Part shown: piece after piece, positions 16,116-25,498 of the stretch
How the letters are laid out: each line of letters begins with the position of its first letter
Position numbering within the stretch: the first letter of the stretch is position 1
Origin: Clostridia bacterium
Lineage (GTDB): Bacteria > Bacillota > Clostridia > Christensenellales > Aristaeellaceae
DNA length: 59,541 bases
NCBI GenBank assembly: GCA_030526225.1
Contig: JAUNDF010000003.1
Coordinates: 1-59,541 of the forward strand
Reading direction: 5' to 3'
Position numbers and translations under genes: made by a program
Notes under the pieces: model-generated
The model's input: the letters and a program-made list of their open reading frames with translations, nothing else
Told to the model about the DNA's origin: nothing
The model's database searches: none

Positions 16116-16601
16116 ATGCTGACGAAAGAGCGTGAGCAGCTGCGGATGCTGATGGCGCAGGCAGGGTTTCACAGAAGACCGGCTCTGAAGCGCTGTCAGG
16201 ACCCCGATTATCTGATGGCCACCGATTTTCCTGCGGCTGCTTCGGAGGAGCAAACAGAAGTGTTTGTCCATTCTCTGCAGAATCATGGCTGGCTGTGCAC
16301 CCGAAAGGGAAACTGGCTGTTTCTGGATAAAGAAAGCTACGAATTGCCAAACCCGCCCGTACCGGACACGATACCGGCAGGTGAAATCGGCTGCTGTATC
16401 AGTCTCCTTCAGCGGCATATGTCTGATTGCGGAGACATTCGGCTTGTTCGGCTGCTGATGAAAACGGCGGATGAATCGGCACAAAAAACAGAAGCGTTAT
16501 GTCTTGTCTGGCACCGTGAATGGGCAGCCGGACTGCGCCGGGGTTAGTCGCTGCCTGGGCGCGTATACCCCTATTTATTGCTGGCGGCAGAGGTGATATA
16601 A
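16116..16601 (+). CDS. Hypothetical protein with in-frame TAG
   Basis: I do not recognise this protein. It reads as 161 residues with TAG at codon 144 (16545-16547) and a TAA stop at 16599-16601. The middle (VFVHSLQNHGWLCTRKGNW) looks like a small mixed fold with a winged-helix-like beta turn. Just before the TAG is HREWAAGLRRG, and just after it SLPGRVYPYLLLAAEVI. The second part looks like a plausible amphipathic C-terminal helix rather than random sequence. If read through, the gene ends two bases before the ATG of the next gene (16604), whose ribosome site AGAGGTG lies inside it. That gives the tight spacing seen elsewhere in this operon. Confidence 0.7.
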
Positions 16602-16603
16602 TC

Positions 16604-17257
16604 ATGATTATCAAAAACATCGGTCATGCCATGTTCCTGCTGGAGCTGGATAACGGCCAGCGTATTGTTACGGACCCCGTGGACCATGAATCCGGCTATC
16701 CGGTGGAACGGATTGCGGCAGATACGGTGCTTGTATCCCACAAGCATCACGACCACTGTGCCATGGAAAATGTGCAGGGCTGGTCCCGGTGTATTGATGC
16801 GGCAGGAACGTATCTGGCCGGATGCGATGTCAGCATTCAGGCGGTGCTCTGCTTCCACGATGACAAGCATGGGACACTGCGCGGCAATAACCTGATGATG
16901 ATTCTGGAGGCCGAAGGATTGAAGGTGGTCCATTTGGGAGACCTTGGTCATCCGCTGACAGATGAACAGGCGAAGGCGGCCATGTATGCCGATTTGCTGA
17001 TGGTTCCGGTGGGCGGCTTCTACACCATCGATGCCGCCGCGGCCAAGGAGCTGGCAGACCGCCTGCAGGCTCGTGTTGTATTGCCCATGCATTACAGAAC
17101 GAAGTACAACAGCGATTGGCCCATTGCCACGGAAGAAGATTTCCTTGCGTATTATGCGCCGGAAAGCATTCGCCGCCAGCATGAACTGCGGGTAACGGCA
17201 GGGGATTTGGTCTGCATCCCGCCGGTGGTGCTGCTGGATGCCCAGCTGAAGGGCTGA
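16604..17257 (+). CDS. UlaG-like metallo-beta-lactamase-fold hydrolase
   Basis: A 217-residue MBL-fold protein. The metal-binding motif appears as SHKHHDHC at about residues 45-52, followed by LGDLGHPL and a C-terminal PMHY with the last histidine ligand. Proteins of this type (UlaG/L-ascorbate-6-phosphate lactonase clan, also called UPF0173) often have unknown substrates. The ATG at 16604 (MIIKNIGHAMFLLE) is favoured; the frame stays open upstream only because it overlaps the previous gene. The stop is TGA. Confidence 0.85.
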   Translation: MIIKNIGHAMFLLELDNGQRIVTDPVDHESGYPVERIAADTVLVSHKHHDHCAMENVQGWSRCIDAAGTYLAGCDVSIQAVLCFHDDKHGTLRGNNLMMILEAEGLKVVHLGDLGHPLTDEQAKAAMYADLLMVPVGGFYTIDAAAAKELADRLQARVVLPMHYRTKYNSDWPIATEEDFLAYYAPESIRRQHELRVTAGDLVCIPPVVLLDAQLKG

Positions 17258-17259
17258 GA

Positions 17260-17288
17260 TTGATTTTCATCCTGTGTTTTGGTAAAAT
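17260..17288 (+). promoter_or_regulatory. Sigma-A promoter of the 17330 gene
   Basis: TTGATT (17260-17265), 17 bases and TAAAAT (17283-17288), 41 bases before the ATG. Confidence 0.7.
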
Positions 17289-17329
17289 ATTCTAAGTGAT
17301 TCCTGCGTATTCGCATACTGGAGGCAAAC

Positions 17330-18685
17330 ATGCTGCGAAAAATCCTGCCGGTATTCTTAATGCTGGTATTGTTCTCTGCTTCTGCCATGGCAGACGGCAC
17401 CATGCTGCATATCGAGCGTGAGCCGGTCCCGGTCAAGGGAACCTACGCCTATCGGCTGACCATCACCAACATGGGTGATGAAGCTGTTGAGGACCTGACC
17501 GTGGTTGACAGCGGTGTCGGTGCCGAAGGCTGTATGGGCGGCTTTGTGGAGGCGGAAAATGCCCGGCTGGCCCGCGACGGCAGTGCCTCCGTGGCTTCAC
17601 TGGATGCCAAGGGCGGTGACAAGGATACGGCAGTGCTGGTCTATCAAAGCACCGTCCCCGAAGGCTGTACAGAGGCCGGAAGCACCACCAAGGTGCTCTG
17701 GCGTGACGGTGACAAAGCGGTCATGCATGTTGCCGAAGGAATGCTTCCCGTATCCGGTGAAGGCGATGAACCCATCATCCGCAATTACAAAACACTGAAA
17801 ACCGACGTGGATGTATACAGCGGCAGCCTGACCGGCATCCGCGAACAGAATGGCATCCGCATCAGCCTGACGGTTGATGATATGGCCCAGCGACCCAATG
17901 AGCAGGCTTTGGTGAAGGCCACCGTGACCAATACCGGTGCAGGAGCTGCTTCTGTGCTGAAGGTGACAACGGAGAACTGCTCTGCCGTGGAAGAAATCGG
18001 CAAAACCGAGCTTGCGCCGGGCGAAAGCATTGCGTTTACTGTCCGAGCAGCGCTGGGTGAGCAGGGAACAAGCGTAACGCCTGTGGTCCGTGCTTCATGG
18101 CAGCGGCAGGGTGCTGAACAGACCGCTGAACACAGCCTGACCCTGACAGCCCGCATGCCCGGCATCCCCGTGATGACCATCAACAGCACCAACTGGCTCC
18201 TGGATCATGCAGACCGCCGCGATGCCGTTGTGACACTGCACAATGACGGCGGCACGGAACTGACAGACATCACCCTGTCCGCTTCTCATGTGACGGGTGA
18301 TAACCGCGACTTCGGCGAAGCGGTGTTTATCCGCAAGGGTCTGCAGACACTGAAGGGCAAGGAACGCGGCGCTTCTGTGCACATTGACAGCCTGCCTGCA
18401 GGGGAGAGTGTGGAGTACACGGTTGCGTGGACACCCGATGTCAATCTGCTCAGCGTTAAATCCCTTGAATGTACGATTACACTGGAAGCATCCACCATGG
18501 GTCAGCAGATTCAGCAGACAGCGGTCATTGCCGCGGATGACAGCAGCCTTCGCCATCAGCTGAACGAGCTGGTCATTAAGGGTCCCGTAACAATCAGAAA
18601 CATCCTGCTGGTATTGACCTGTACAGCGGCTGTGGTGCTGCTGGCGGCGGCAATCCGGATTATGATCGTCAGAAAGAAAAAGTAA
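17330..18685 (+). CDS. Membrane-anchored extracytoplasmic protein with repeated Ig-like (DUF11/CARDB-type) domains
   Basis: A 451-residue protein. An N-terminal signal peptide (about residues 1-20, cleavage near SAMA-DG) is followed by three beta-rich modules with the pattern [34 protein letters not shown] and [16 protein letters not shown]. That pattern is typical of CARDB/DUF11 cell-surface domains. The C-terminus has one hydrophobic helix (about residues 425-446) and the basic stop-transfer RKKK. It has no enzyme motif and is probably structural on the cell surface. TGGAGG precedes the ATG at 17330; the stop is TAA. Confidence 0.75.
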   Translation: MLRKILPVFLMLVLFSASAMADGTMLHIEREPVPVKGTYAYRLTITNMGDEAVEDLTVVDSGVGAEGCMGGFVEAENARLARDGSASVASLDAKGGDKDTAVLVYQSTVPEGCTEAGSTTKVLWRDGDKAVMHVAEGMLPVSGEGDEPIIRNYKTLKTDVDVYSGSLTGIREQNGIRISLTVDDMAQRPNEQALVKATVTNTGAGAASVLKVTTENCSAVEEIGKTELAPGESIAFTVRAALGEQGTSVTPVVRASWQRQGAEQTAEHSLTLTARMPGIPVMTINSTNWLLDHADRRDAVVTLHNDGGTELTDITLSASHVTGDNRDFGEAVFIRKGLQTLKGKERGASVHIDSLPAGESVEYTVAWTPDVNLLSVKSLECTITLEASTMGQQIQQTAVIAADDSSLRHQLNELVIKGPVTIRNILLVLTCTAAVVLLAAAIRIMIVRKKK

Positions 18686-18705
18686 GAGGAGAATTCAAAC
18701 CACCG

Positions 18706-19437
18706 ATGTTTGAACAGATGAAGGAAGATATAGCGGCAGTGATGGCCCGCGACCCTGCCGCAAAATCCTGGGTGGAGGTTCTGCTGTGCTATCCTGGTCT
18801 GAAGGCCATCAGGGCCCATCGTCGGGCACATAAAGCCTATGAAAAGGGGCATATGCTCCGGGCGCGGTTAATCAGCCAGCGCTCCAGAAACAAGACCGGC
18901 ATTGAGATTCATCCCGGTGCAGTCATAGGCCGCCGGCTATTTATTGACCACGGCGACGGTGTGGTGATTGGTGAAACCACCGTCATCGGGGACGACGTGA
19001 CCATCTATCAGGGTGCGACTCTGGGCGGTACCGGCAAGGATACCGGCAAGCGCCACCCTACCATCGGCAGCGGTGTGACCATCGGTGCCGGTGCCAAGGT
19101 GCTTGGTCCCATTACCATCGGTGATGGCTGTAAGGTGGGAGCCGGCAGCATTGTGCTGAAGGATGTGCCGCCCAACTGCACTGTGGTTGGCAATCCCGGA
19201 CGGATTGTCCGCAAAAAGCAGCCCCACGTCAAGGGCGAAATCGACCTCGACCAGATTCATCTGCCTGACCCTGTGCTGGAGAAGCTCCAGAGCCTTTACA
19301 ACCGGGTCGGTCATTTGGAAGAGTGTATGCTGCAGCGTGCAGGCCACATGGATGAACACACATGTCAGGGCTGCGATGAACGCTGTTTTGTGAAAGAGGA
19401 TTTGATTCAGGCGAAAAGCGAAAAGGAGGAAATATAA
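18706..19437 (+). CDS. cysE: Serine O-acetyltransferase
   Basis: A 243-residue left-handed beta-helix acetyltransferase that makes O-acetyl-L-serine, the precursor of cysteine. Hexapeptide repeats run through about residues 65-170, with the active-site pair in [11 protein letters not shown] and [13 protein letters not shown], and the C-terminal [12 protein letters not shown]. An extra tail holds a CQGCDERCF cluster, an unusual Cys-rich addition that might sense redox state or metal (inference). The ATG follows AGAGGAG at 18686; cysS starts directly after the TAA, so sulfur assimilation and Cys-tRNA charging are co-expressed. Confidence 0.93.
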   Translation: MFEQMKEDIAAVMARDPAAKSWVEVLLCYPGLKAIRAHRRAHKAYEKGHMLRARLISQRSRNKTGIEIHPGAVIGRRLFIDHGDGVVIGETTVIGDDVTIYQGATLGGTGKDTGKRHPTIGSGVTIGAGAKVLGPITIGDGCKVGAGSIVLKDVPPNCTVVGNPGRIVRKKQPHVKGEIDLDQIHLPDPVLEKLQSLYNRVGHLEECMLQRAGHMDEHTCQGCDERCFVKEDLIQAKSEKEEI

Positions 19438-20856
19438 ATGCAGATTTATAACAGTGCCACCGGCAAAAAGGAAACGTTTGTCCCGATTCATGAGGGCGAG
19501 GTAGGCATCTATGCCTGCGGCCCCACCGTTTATAACTACTTCCATATCGGCAACGCCCGTCCCTTCATCACCTTTGATGTGCTGCGCCGTCAGATGGAGC
19601 GCGAGGGCTACAAGGTGACCTTTGTGCAGAACTTTACCGACATCGATGACAAGATGATTCGCCGCGCCAATGAGGAGGGCATTACCGTCAAGCAGCTGGG
19701 TGACACCTTCATTGAAGAGTATTACAAGGATGCAGCCGCCCTGGGCATCCGCAAGGCCACGGTACATCCCCGTGCCACCGAGCATATCGCGGAAATCATC
19801 ACGCTGGTGCAGCGCTTGATTGACAACGGCCACGCCTATGCATCCCCCAGCGGTGATGTGTACTACCGTGTGTCCGCATTCCCCGGCTACGGCAAGCTGT
19901 CCGGTCAGAGCATGGAGGACCGTCAGATGGGCGCATCTGCCCGTCTGGATGTGGAAACCGACAAGGAAAATCCCGCTGACTTTGTGCTGTGGAAGGCACA
20001 GAAGCCCGGCGAGCCCGCATGGGAAAGCCCCTGGGGCATGGGCCGTCCCGGCTGGCACATTGAGTGCTCTGCCATGTCCATGAAGTATCTGGGCGAAACC
20101 TTTGATATCCACTGCGGCGGCAAGGACCTGCTGTTCCCCCATCACGAAAACGAGATTGCCCAGTCCGAGGGTGCAACCGGCAAGCCCTATGTGCATTACT
20201 GGATGCATAACGGCTTCATCAATGTGGATGGCGAAAAGATGAGCAAGTCTCTGGGCAACTTCTGGACTGTCCGCGACATTTCCAAGCAGTATGATCTGGA
20301 AGTAGTGCGCATGTTCATGCTCAGCGCCCACTACCGCAGCCCCATCGACTTCTCCAAGGAGCAGATTGAGAATGCCTTCAATGGCCTCAACCGCATGTAT
20401 ACCGCCCGCAACCGCCTGCTGGAGCTGGAGAAGAACGCCGAAGACAAGGCCATGAGCGAGGCCGAAGAGCAGATGCAGCAGCGTCTGGCCGGCTACGAAA
20501 AGCACTTCGACGATGCCATGGACAATGACATGAACACCGCCGAAGCCATCGGTGCCATTTTCGATCTGGTGAAGGATGCCAATGTCAACCTGAATGCCGA
20601 CAGCAGCAAGCAGGCCATTGCAGCCGCCCTGAAGAGCTTCAAGGCCCTGACCGATGTGCTGGGTCTGGTGCAGAAGGACCAGCTGGAAATCAAGGAAGAG
20701 CCTATTCCCGAAGAGGTTATGAAGCTGGCCGAGGAGCGCGCTGCCGCCCGCAAGGCAAAGGACTGGAAGAAGTCCGATGAGCTGCGCGATGCCATCAAGG
20801 CACTGGGCTATATTCCCGAGGATACGGCACAGGGTCAGAAGATTCGCAAAGCGTAA
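19438..20856 (+). CDS. cysS: Cysteinyl-tRNA synthetase
   Basis: A 472-residue class I synthetase. HIGN at residues 36-39 is the HIGH motif and GEKMSKSLGNF the KMSKS loop. Zinc ligands are visible as Cys27 and in the segments HIECSAMSMKYL and GGKDLLFPHHENE. A C-terminal DALR-type helical domain follows. The ATG overlaps nothing but follows cysE immediately, with AGGAGG inside the cysE tail. The comEA start overlaps its TAA as TAATG. Confidence 0.97.
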   Translation: MQIYNSATGKKETFVPIHEGEVGIYACGPTVYNYFHIGNARPFITFDVLRRQMEREGYKVTFVQNFTDIDDKMIRRANEEGITVKQLGDTFIEEYYKDAAALGIRKATVHPRATEHIAEIITLVQRLIDNGHAYASPSGDVYYRVSAFPGYGKLSGQSMEDRQMGASARLDVETDKENPADFVLWKAQKPGEPAWESPWGMGRPGWHIECSAMSMKYLGETFDIHCGGKDLLFPHHENEIAQSEGATGKPYVHYWMHNGFINVDGEKMSKSLGNFWTVRDISKQYDLEVVRMFMLSAHYRSPIDFSKEQIENAFNGLNRMYTARNRLLELEKNAEDKAMSEAEEQMQQRLAGYEKHFDDAMDNDMNTAEAIGAIFDLVKDANVNLNADSSKQAIAAALKSFKALTDVLGLVQKDQLEIKEEPIPEEVMKLAEERAAARKAKDWKKSDELRDAIKALGYIPEDTAQGQKIRKA

Positions 20857-21230
20857 TGCGTTTTATCGAAGCAATCAAACAAAACGATGCCCTTCGCGAA
20901 AGGATGGCCGTTGCACTGGCGATTGCCACGTTGCTGGTCATCCTTTTGACAAGGGTCTTTCCGCAATAGGACCCTGCTGATTCCTATGCCGCATCGGGCA
21001 GGGAATTCCAGCTGCAGTCCATTGAATTTGCGGGCGGCGAAATCAACATCAACACCGCAGACCTTGAGGAGCTGACAAGGCTGAAGGGCATCGGTCCTGC
21101 CACGGCGGAGAGTATCATCGCCGAGCGGGAGCTGAACGGTCCCTACTATTATCCCGAGGATTTGCTTGCCATCAAGGGCATCGGTGCGAAAACACTGCAA
21201 AAATTTGCGGATAAGCTTCAATTTGATTAA
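20856..21230 (+). CDS. comEA: ComEA-like helix-hairpin-helix DNA-binding protein with in-frame TAG
   Basis: A 124-residue protein with TAG at codon 38 (20967-20969) and TAA at 21228-21230. Residues 18-36 are one membrane helix (VALAIATLLVILLTRVF). The TAG lies just outside it in the linker, between FPQ and DPADS. Residues 62-124 are the ComEA HhH repeat: INTADLEELTRLKGIGPATAE and DLLAIKGIGAKTLQKFADKL. ComEA binds incoming DNA outside the membrane during transformation. Without read-through, only a 37-residue membrane stub would be made and the DNA-binding domain would have no start codon near a ribosome site. The start overlaps the cysS stop and dnaX follows 14 bases after. Confidence 0.88.
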
Positions 21231-21244
21231 CAGGAGGCAATGCC

Positions 21245-22861
21245 ATGGCGTATCAGGCGCTATACCGTCAGTGGCGGCCGGCGGATTTCTCATCCATGGT
21301 CGGTCAGGAAACGGTCATCAAAACCCTCCGCAATCAGGTGGCCTCCGGGCGCATTGCCCATGCCTATCTGTTCTGCGGCAGCCGTGGTACAGGCAAAACA
21401 TCCACAGCAAAAATCATGGCCCGTGCGGTCAATTGCGAGCATCCGGATCATGGCGACCCCTGCGGCGAATGCGAAAGCTGCCGCCGTCTGTTGGGGGAAG
21501 AAAGCCTTGATGTGCTGGAAATCGACGCTGCCTCCAACAACGGCGTGGATGAAATCCGCGACCTGCGGGAAACGGTCAAGTATCCGCCCCAGTACGGGCG
21601 CTACAAGGTGTACATCATCGACGAGGTGCACATGCTGTCCACCAGCGCCTTCAACGCACTGCTGAAAACGCTGGAGGAGCCGCCGAATCATGTGGTGTTC
21701 ATTCTGGCCACCACCGAGCCGCAAAAGCTGCCCGCCACCATTCTCAGCCGCTGTCAGCGGTTCGATTTCGGCCGTATTCCCGCACAGCAAATTGTGGACC
21801 ATCTGCGGGAAGTAACGGAAAAGACCGGTGCACAGGCGGACGAGGATGCCCTGCACATGATTGCCCGGGCAGCCGAGGGCGGCATGCGTGATGCACTGTC
21901 CATTCTGGATATGTGTTTGGGTTATGAAAACCACGTCACAGGCACACTGGTACACAACGTGCTGGGCACGGCAGACAGGGCCTTTCTGTTCCGGTTTGGC
22001 GATGCACTGCAGAATGCCGATGCCTCCACGCTGATGTTCCTTATTGACGAACTGATGCGCTCCGGCCGCGAACCCATTGTGTTTGCCAAGGATGTCTCCC
22101 AGCATCTTCGCGCATTGCTGATGGGCCTTTGCTGTGCCGATGACCTCAGCAATCTGCTGGAAATCACCAAAGAAGATGCGGATGAATACATCGGTCAGGC
22201 GCAGGGGTTCACCCAAACGCGGCTCATGCGCATGATGGACCTGTTTATGGCGGTGGAAACCGAGCTGCGATCCTGCTCATCCCCGCGGCTGGCGCTGGAA
22301 AAGGCGGCGCTGAAGGCATGCCTCCGTACCAATGAGGCTGATGCGCAGGCGCTCTCTGACAGAATCGAAGAGCTTGAAACGCAGCTGGCCCAGCTGACGG
22401 AAAAAATCAAGAGCGGTGCCATCGCCGTTTCCGCGGCACCGCAGCAAAAGCAGGCAGCTTCTGCCGAAGGCGCAGCCCCTGCACCGGCAGCGGAAAAGCC
22501 CAAGTCCATCCCCAAGGCAGACGGCACCGCAGAGGGCATCTGGAAGGCTGCCATGACGGAATTCAGCAAAGCTGATCCCGGGTTGTTTGCCCAGCTGAAA
22601 ATGGGCAAGCTGATTTCCGGCAAGGACAACCAGTTCCTGTGGATGGGCAAGGATGTGTTCGTCAACATGATGAACGCCGACAATCGCCGCACCGTCATTG
22701 CCAACACGCTGACACAGATTGCCGGCAGCCCCTGCACCTTCAAGGCTGTGACAGAGCAGCAGGCAAGCACCGTCAGCGCCGATGCCCAGTCCTCCATTGA
22801 CATTCTCCGTGAAACCTTCGGCGCGGAAAACGTCATCGTTCAGGCCGAGGCAAAGGGATAA
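21245..22861 (+). CDS. dnaX: DNA polymerase III subunit gamma/tau
   Basis: A 538-residue clamp-loader ATPase. Walker A GSRGTGKT is at residues 45-52. Four zinc cysteines are at 64, 73, 76 and 79. The Walker B/DEVH region is YIIDEVHMLSTSAFNALLKTLEEPP in part, and the SRC sensor is ILSRCQRFDF. Domain III follows, then an Ala/Pro linker (about residues 400-425) and a C-terminal domain with a tau-like fold. CAGGAGG lies upstream of the ATG. The stop is TAA. No slippery A-tract was noticed, so a frameshifted gamma form is not suggested. Confidence 0.96.
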   Translation: MAYQALYRQWRPADFSSMVGQETVIKTLRNQVASGRIAHAYLFCGSRGTGKTSTAKIMARAVNCEHPDHGDPCGECESCRRLLGEESLDVLEIDAASNNGVDEIRDLRETVKYPPQYGRYKVYIIDEVHMLSTSAFNALLKTLEEPPNHVVFILATTEPQKLPATILSRCQRFDFGRIPAQQIVDHLREVTEKTGAQADEDALHMIARAAEGGMRDALSILDMCLGYENHVTGTLVHNVLGTADRAFLFRFGDALQNADASTLMFLIDELMRSGREPIVFAKDVSQHLRALLMGLCCADDLSNLLEITKEDADEYIGQAQGFTQTRLMRMMDLFMAVETELRSCSSPRLALEKAALKACLRTNEADAQALSDRIEELETQLAQLTEKIKSGAIAVSAAPQQKQAASAEGAAPAPAAEKPKSIPKADGTAEGIWKAAMTEFSKADPGLFAQLKMGKLISGKDNQFLWMGKDVFVNMMNADNRRTVIANTLTQIAGSPCTFKAVTEQQASTVSADAQSSIDILRETFGAENVIVQAEAKG

Positions 22862-22920
22862 CGGGTAAATGTTACAGTTGAAACGATACACCGGTTTGAC
22901 ATGATTTTCGCAATTCAATC

Positions 22921-22949
22921 TTGAAAGATTGACAAAATTATGTTAAAAT
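22921..22949 (+). promoter_or_regulatory. Sigma-A promoter of rex
   Basis: TTGAAA (22921-22926), 17 bases and TAAAAT (22944-22949), about 63 bases upstream of the rex start. Confidence 0.7.
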
Positions 22950-22957
22950 CTAAACCA
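22940..22957. promoter_or_regulatory. Possible Rex operator over the rex -10 box
   Basis: ATGTTAA-AATC-TAAACCA matches 11 of 14 half-site positions of the clostridial Rex consensus TTGTTAA-N4-TTAACAA. It overlaps the -10 box, as expected for autorepression at low NADH. The match is imperfect. Confidence 0.4.
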
Positions 22958-23012
22958 TGGCAGACAAGCGTTGGAGCTGTCCATCAAGTATCATTCAGAC
23001 AGGAGCAATGTT

Positions 23013-23642
23013 ATGGCAGGCTATGTTTCGGATGCGGTGATTCGTCGTTTGCCCGGTTATTACAGGCATTTGCGTGAACTGGAAAAGCAGGGTGTGGTTC
23101 AGATTTCTTCCCAGGAAATGGGCAAGCAGATGAATCTGACCCCCTCCCAGATTCGTCAGGATATCAACTGCTTCGGCGGTTTTGGCCGGCAGGGATATGG
23201 TTATAAGGTTTCCGAGCTGAAGGAGCACATCGGTGAAATCCTTGGCTTGAACAATCAGCATCGGATGATTATCGTGGGTGTTGGCTCCATCGGTCTCGCT
23301 GTTTGCAATTATGCCAATTTCTCCCGGGAAGGCTTTGAGACCGTGGCGCTGTTTGATGCCAATCCCGACAAGGTGGGCAAGCTGATTAATGGCGTGCCTG
23401 TTCTTTCCGATCAGGAACTGGAGAAGTACATCAGCGAGCATGATGTGGATATCGCTGTAATCGCTGTTCCCGATGTGGCGGCACAGGCAGTGATGGACCG
23501 CGTGGCAGCTTGCGGCATCAAGGCTGTATGGAACTTCGCACCCATTGACCTGAAGTATGATTCCAGCATGATTGTGGTCAATGTGCATCTCAGCGATAGC
23601 CTTCAGATTCTGTCCTACAAAATGGCACACGCGGATGACTAA
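23013..23642 (+). CDS. rex: Redox-sensing transcriptional repressor Rex
   Basis: A 209-residue Rex. The N-terminal winged helix reads RRLPGYYRHLREL and SQEMGKQMNLTPSQIRQDI, followed by FGGFGRQGYGY. A Rossmann domain binds NADH (VGVGSIGLAVCNY, then ALFDANPDKVG), and a C-terminal swapped helix ends in SLQILSYKMA. Rex represses fermentation and respiratory genes until the NADH/NAD+ ratio rises. The ATG at 23013 is chosen, as AGGAG lies seven bases upstream; the frame is open from 22971. The stop is TAA. Confidence 0.95.
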   Translation: MAGYVSDAVIRRLPGYYRHLRELEKQGVVQISSQEMGKQMNLTPSQIRQDINCFGGFGRQGYGYKVSELKEHIGEILGLNNQHRMIIVGVGSIGLAVCNYANFSREGFETVALFDANPDKVGKLINGVPVLSDQELEKYISEHDVDIAVIAVPDVAAQAVMDRVAACGIKAVWNFAPIDLKYDSSMIVVNVHLSDSLQILSYKMAHADD

Positions 23643-23651
23643 GCTTTTTCT

Positions 23652-23681
23652 CGCCGGGCGACCTTGTGTTGTCCGGCGATT
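23652..23681 (+). terminator. Probable terminator hairpin after rex
   Basis: CGCCGGGCGAC and GTTGTCCGGCG form a stem with two G-U pairs around a short loop, ten bases after the stop. The T-run that follows is poor, so it may be a weak terminator. Confidence 0.45.
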
Positions 23682-23716
23682 TATGCTATGTATGGCTTCA
23701 ATGCGAGGTGAAATGA

Positions 23717-25438
23717 TTGCGTTATGACGATCGTCAATCCGGACGATATGACAGACAAAACCCGCCCATTTATGAGGGGGATGGGGAAGTGCTGTACCCG
23801 GAGCAGCGCTCATCCCCCTATGACGGCTACGAGGCACCGGGCCGCCGTCCATTGGGGAGAACGGAGGCGCTTCAGGCAAAAACACGAACCGAAAACGAGC
23901 CTCATTATCAGTGGGATGCCAATGGCCGGCTGCGGCAGGTGAACGGGAAACAGAAAAAGCCCTTCTTCGGGCTGTGGCTTACGCTGTTCCTTGTGTCTTT
24001 GCTGCTGCTTGCCGCATTGGTGGTGCTGGTACTGCCCACCCTGACGGGCATTACCTACCGGTATCTGCCCACGGTAACCTTTGTCAACGGCAGTCTGGTG
24101 GCGATGGACAAGCCGACCTATCAGAACTACCTGACCTACCGCAAATACATGGATACGGATACCATTTATCCCGGTGTGTATGTGGATGGCATCAGCCTTG
24201 GGGGCATGACCACTGCCGAAGCCGAGGCTGTGCTGGGCGCGGCAGGCGAGACAAATGCACAGCCGTTCAATATCACGGTTAATATTGGCAACAAGGCATG
24301 GAGCATCACTTCCGATATGCTCCACAAATCACGCAATGTATCCCAAATGGCTGCCCTGGCACACAGCTATGGCCGAACCAACACCACCTCCATCCGCGGC
24401 ACCCGCATGACGCCCTATCAGGAGCGCCTCAACGCCGCCTTGTCACTTCGCAGCAACCCCATCGGTCTCTATTCCGAGGAGAGCTACGATGACGGCAGCC
24501 TTCGTGCCATGACAGACAGCATTGTGGCTTATGTCAACCGGGAGCCGGTCAACGCCATGGTGGAGTCCTTCAGCTTTGTCGATCAGACCTTCACCTTTAC
24601 CACGGATCAGCCCGGCGCAAAGGTAGACGGAAATCTGCTCTTTCATCAGGTCAAAGCATGTCTGGACAGCGGTGACAATTTTGCGACCCTCACCATTGTT
24701 CCGGAACGGGTGCTGGCACGCGTGACCAAAGCAGAGCTGATGAACTCCTTCGGCAAAATCTCCACTTATACCACCGACACCACCTCCAACGATAACAGAA
24801 ACACCAATATTGACCTCAGTGCACGGGCCATCAACGGCATAACCGTGCTGCCGGGCGAAACTTTCTCCTTCAACCGCACCACCGGTGAGCGCACGGCCGA
24901 AAAGGGCTATAAGCCTGCGGCGGCCATTGCCGGGGGACAAAGCCGGGATGAAATCGGCGGCGGCGTGTGCCAGACAAGTTCCACCCTGTTTAATGCGGTG
25001 GCAAGAGCGGGCCTTGAAATTGTCAAGCGAAGCCCCCATGCATGGCCCTCCAATTATGTGGAAAAGGGCATGGATGCTACGGTTAACTGGCCTGACCTTG
25101 ACTTCCGGTTCAAAAACAACACCGACTGGCCCATTTTCATTGTGGCCAAGTACCATAAGCGCAAGGTCACCGTGGATATCTACGGCAGAATGCTCCCCGA
25201 CGGCATGACCATCGATCTGGAAAGCGAGGTCACCCGCACCATTGAACCGCCCGACGGTGTGAAGTTCGTGCAGAATTCCGCATTAACGCCAGGAACCAGT
25301 GAAACCACAGTCAAGCGCAGAACCGGCTATGCGGTGGATACCTATCAGCTGTGGTATCAGAACGGGGAAGTGGTCAAGCGGGAAAAGCTTTGCTCTTCCA
25401 CCTACAAGGCATATCAGGAAACGGTTGAATACAATTAA
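23717..25438 (+). CDS. VanW family protein with one membrane anchor
   Basis: A 573-residue protein starting at TTG 23717 (CGAGGTG upstream). A polar, Tyr/Arg-rich cytoplasmic tail of about 80 residues precedes one membrane helix (LTLFLVSLLLLAALVVLVL). The outside portion has a YkuD-like peptidoglycan-binding module (YPGVYVDGISLGGMTTAEA in its first copy), then the VanW domain with DEIGGGVCQTSSTLFNAVA and HAWPSNYVEKGMDATVNW. A C-terminal G5-like tail follows. Such proteins act at the cell wall; the activity is unproven despite the name linking them to vancomycin operons. Monocistronic, with a terminator at 25449. The stop is TAA. Confidence 0.9.
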   Translation: MRYDDRQSGRYDRQNPPIYEGDGEVLYPEQRSSPYDGYEAPGRRPLGRTEALQAKTRTENEPHYQWDANGRLRQVNGKQKKPFFGLWLTLFLVSLLLLAALVVLVLPTLTGITYRYLPTVTFVNGSLVAMDKPTYQNYLTYRKYMDTDTIYPGVYVDGISLGGMTTAEAEAVLGAAGETNAQPFNITVNIGNKAWSITSDMLHKSRNVSQMAALAHSYGRTNTTSIRGTRMTPYQERLNAALSLRSNPIGLYSEESYDDGSLRAMTDSIVAYVNREPVNAMVESFSFVDQTFTFTTDQPGAKVDGNLLFHQVKACLDSGDNFATLTIVPERVLARVTKAELMNSFGKISTYTTDTTSNDNRNTNIDLSARAINGITVLPGETFSFNRTTGERTAEKGYKPAAAIAGGQSRDEIGGGVCQTSSTLFNAVARAGLEIVKRSPHAWPSNYVEKGMDATVNWPDLDFRFKNNTDWPIFIVAKYHKRKVTVDIYGRMLPDGMTIDLESEVTRTIEPPDGVKFVQNSALTPGTSETTVKRRTGYAVDTYQLWYQNGEVVKREKLCSSTYKAYQETVEYN

Positions 25439-25448
25439 AGGCAATCAA

Positions 25449-25481
25449 AAAGCACCTCAGCCATGATGACTGAGGTGCTTT
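25449..25481. terminator. Bidirectional terminator between the vanW-like gene and lepB
   Basis: Twelve-base-pair perfect stem AAAGCACCTCAG / CTGAGGTGCTTT with a nine-base loop between convergent genes. Confidence 0.85.
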
Positions 25482-25498
25482 GCGTTGTTGCTGTTCGG

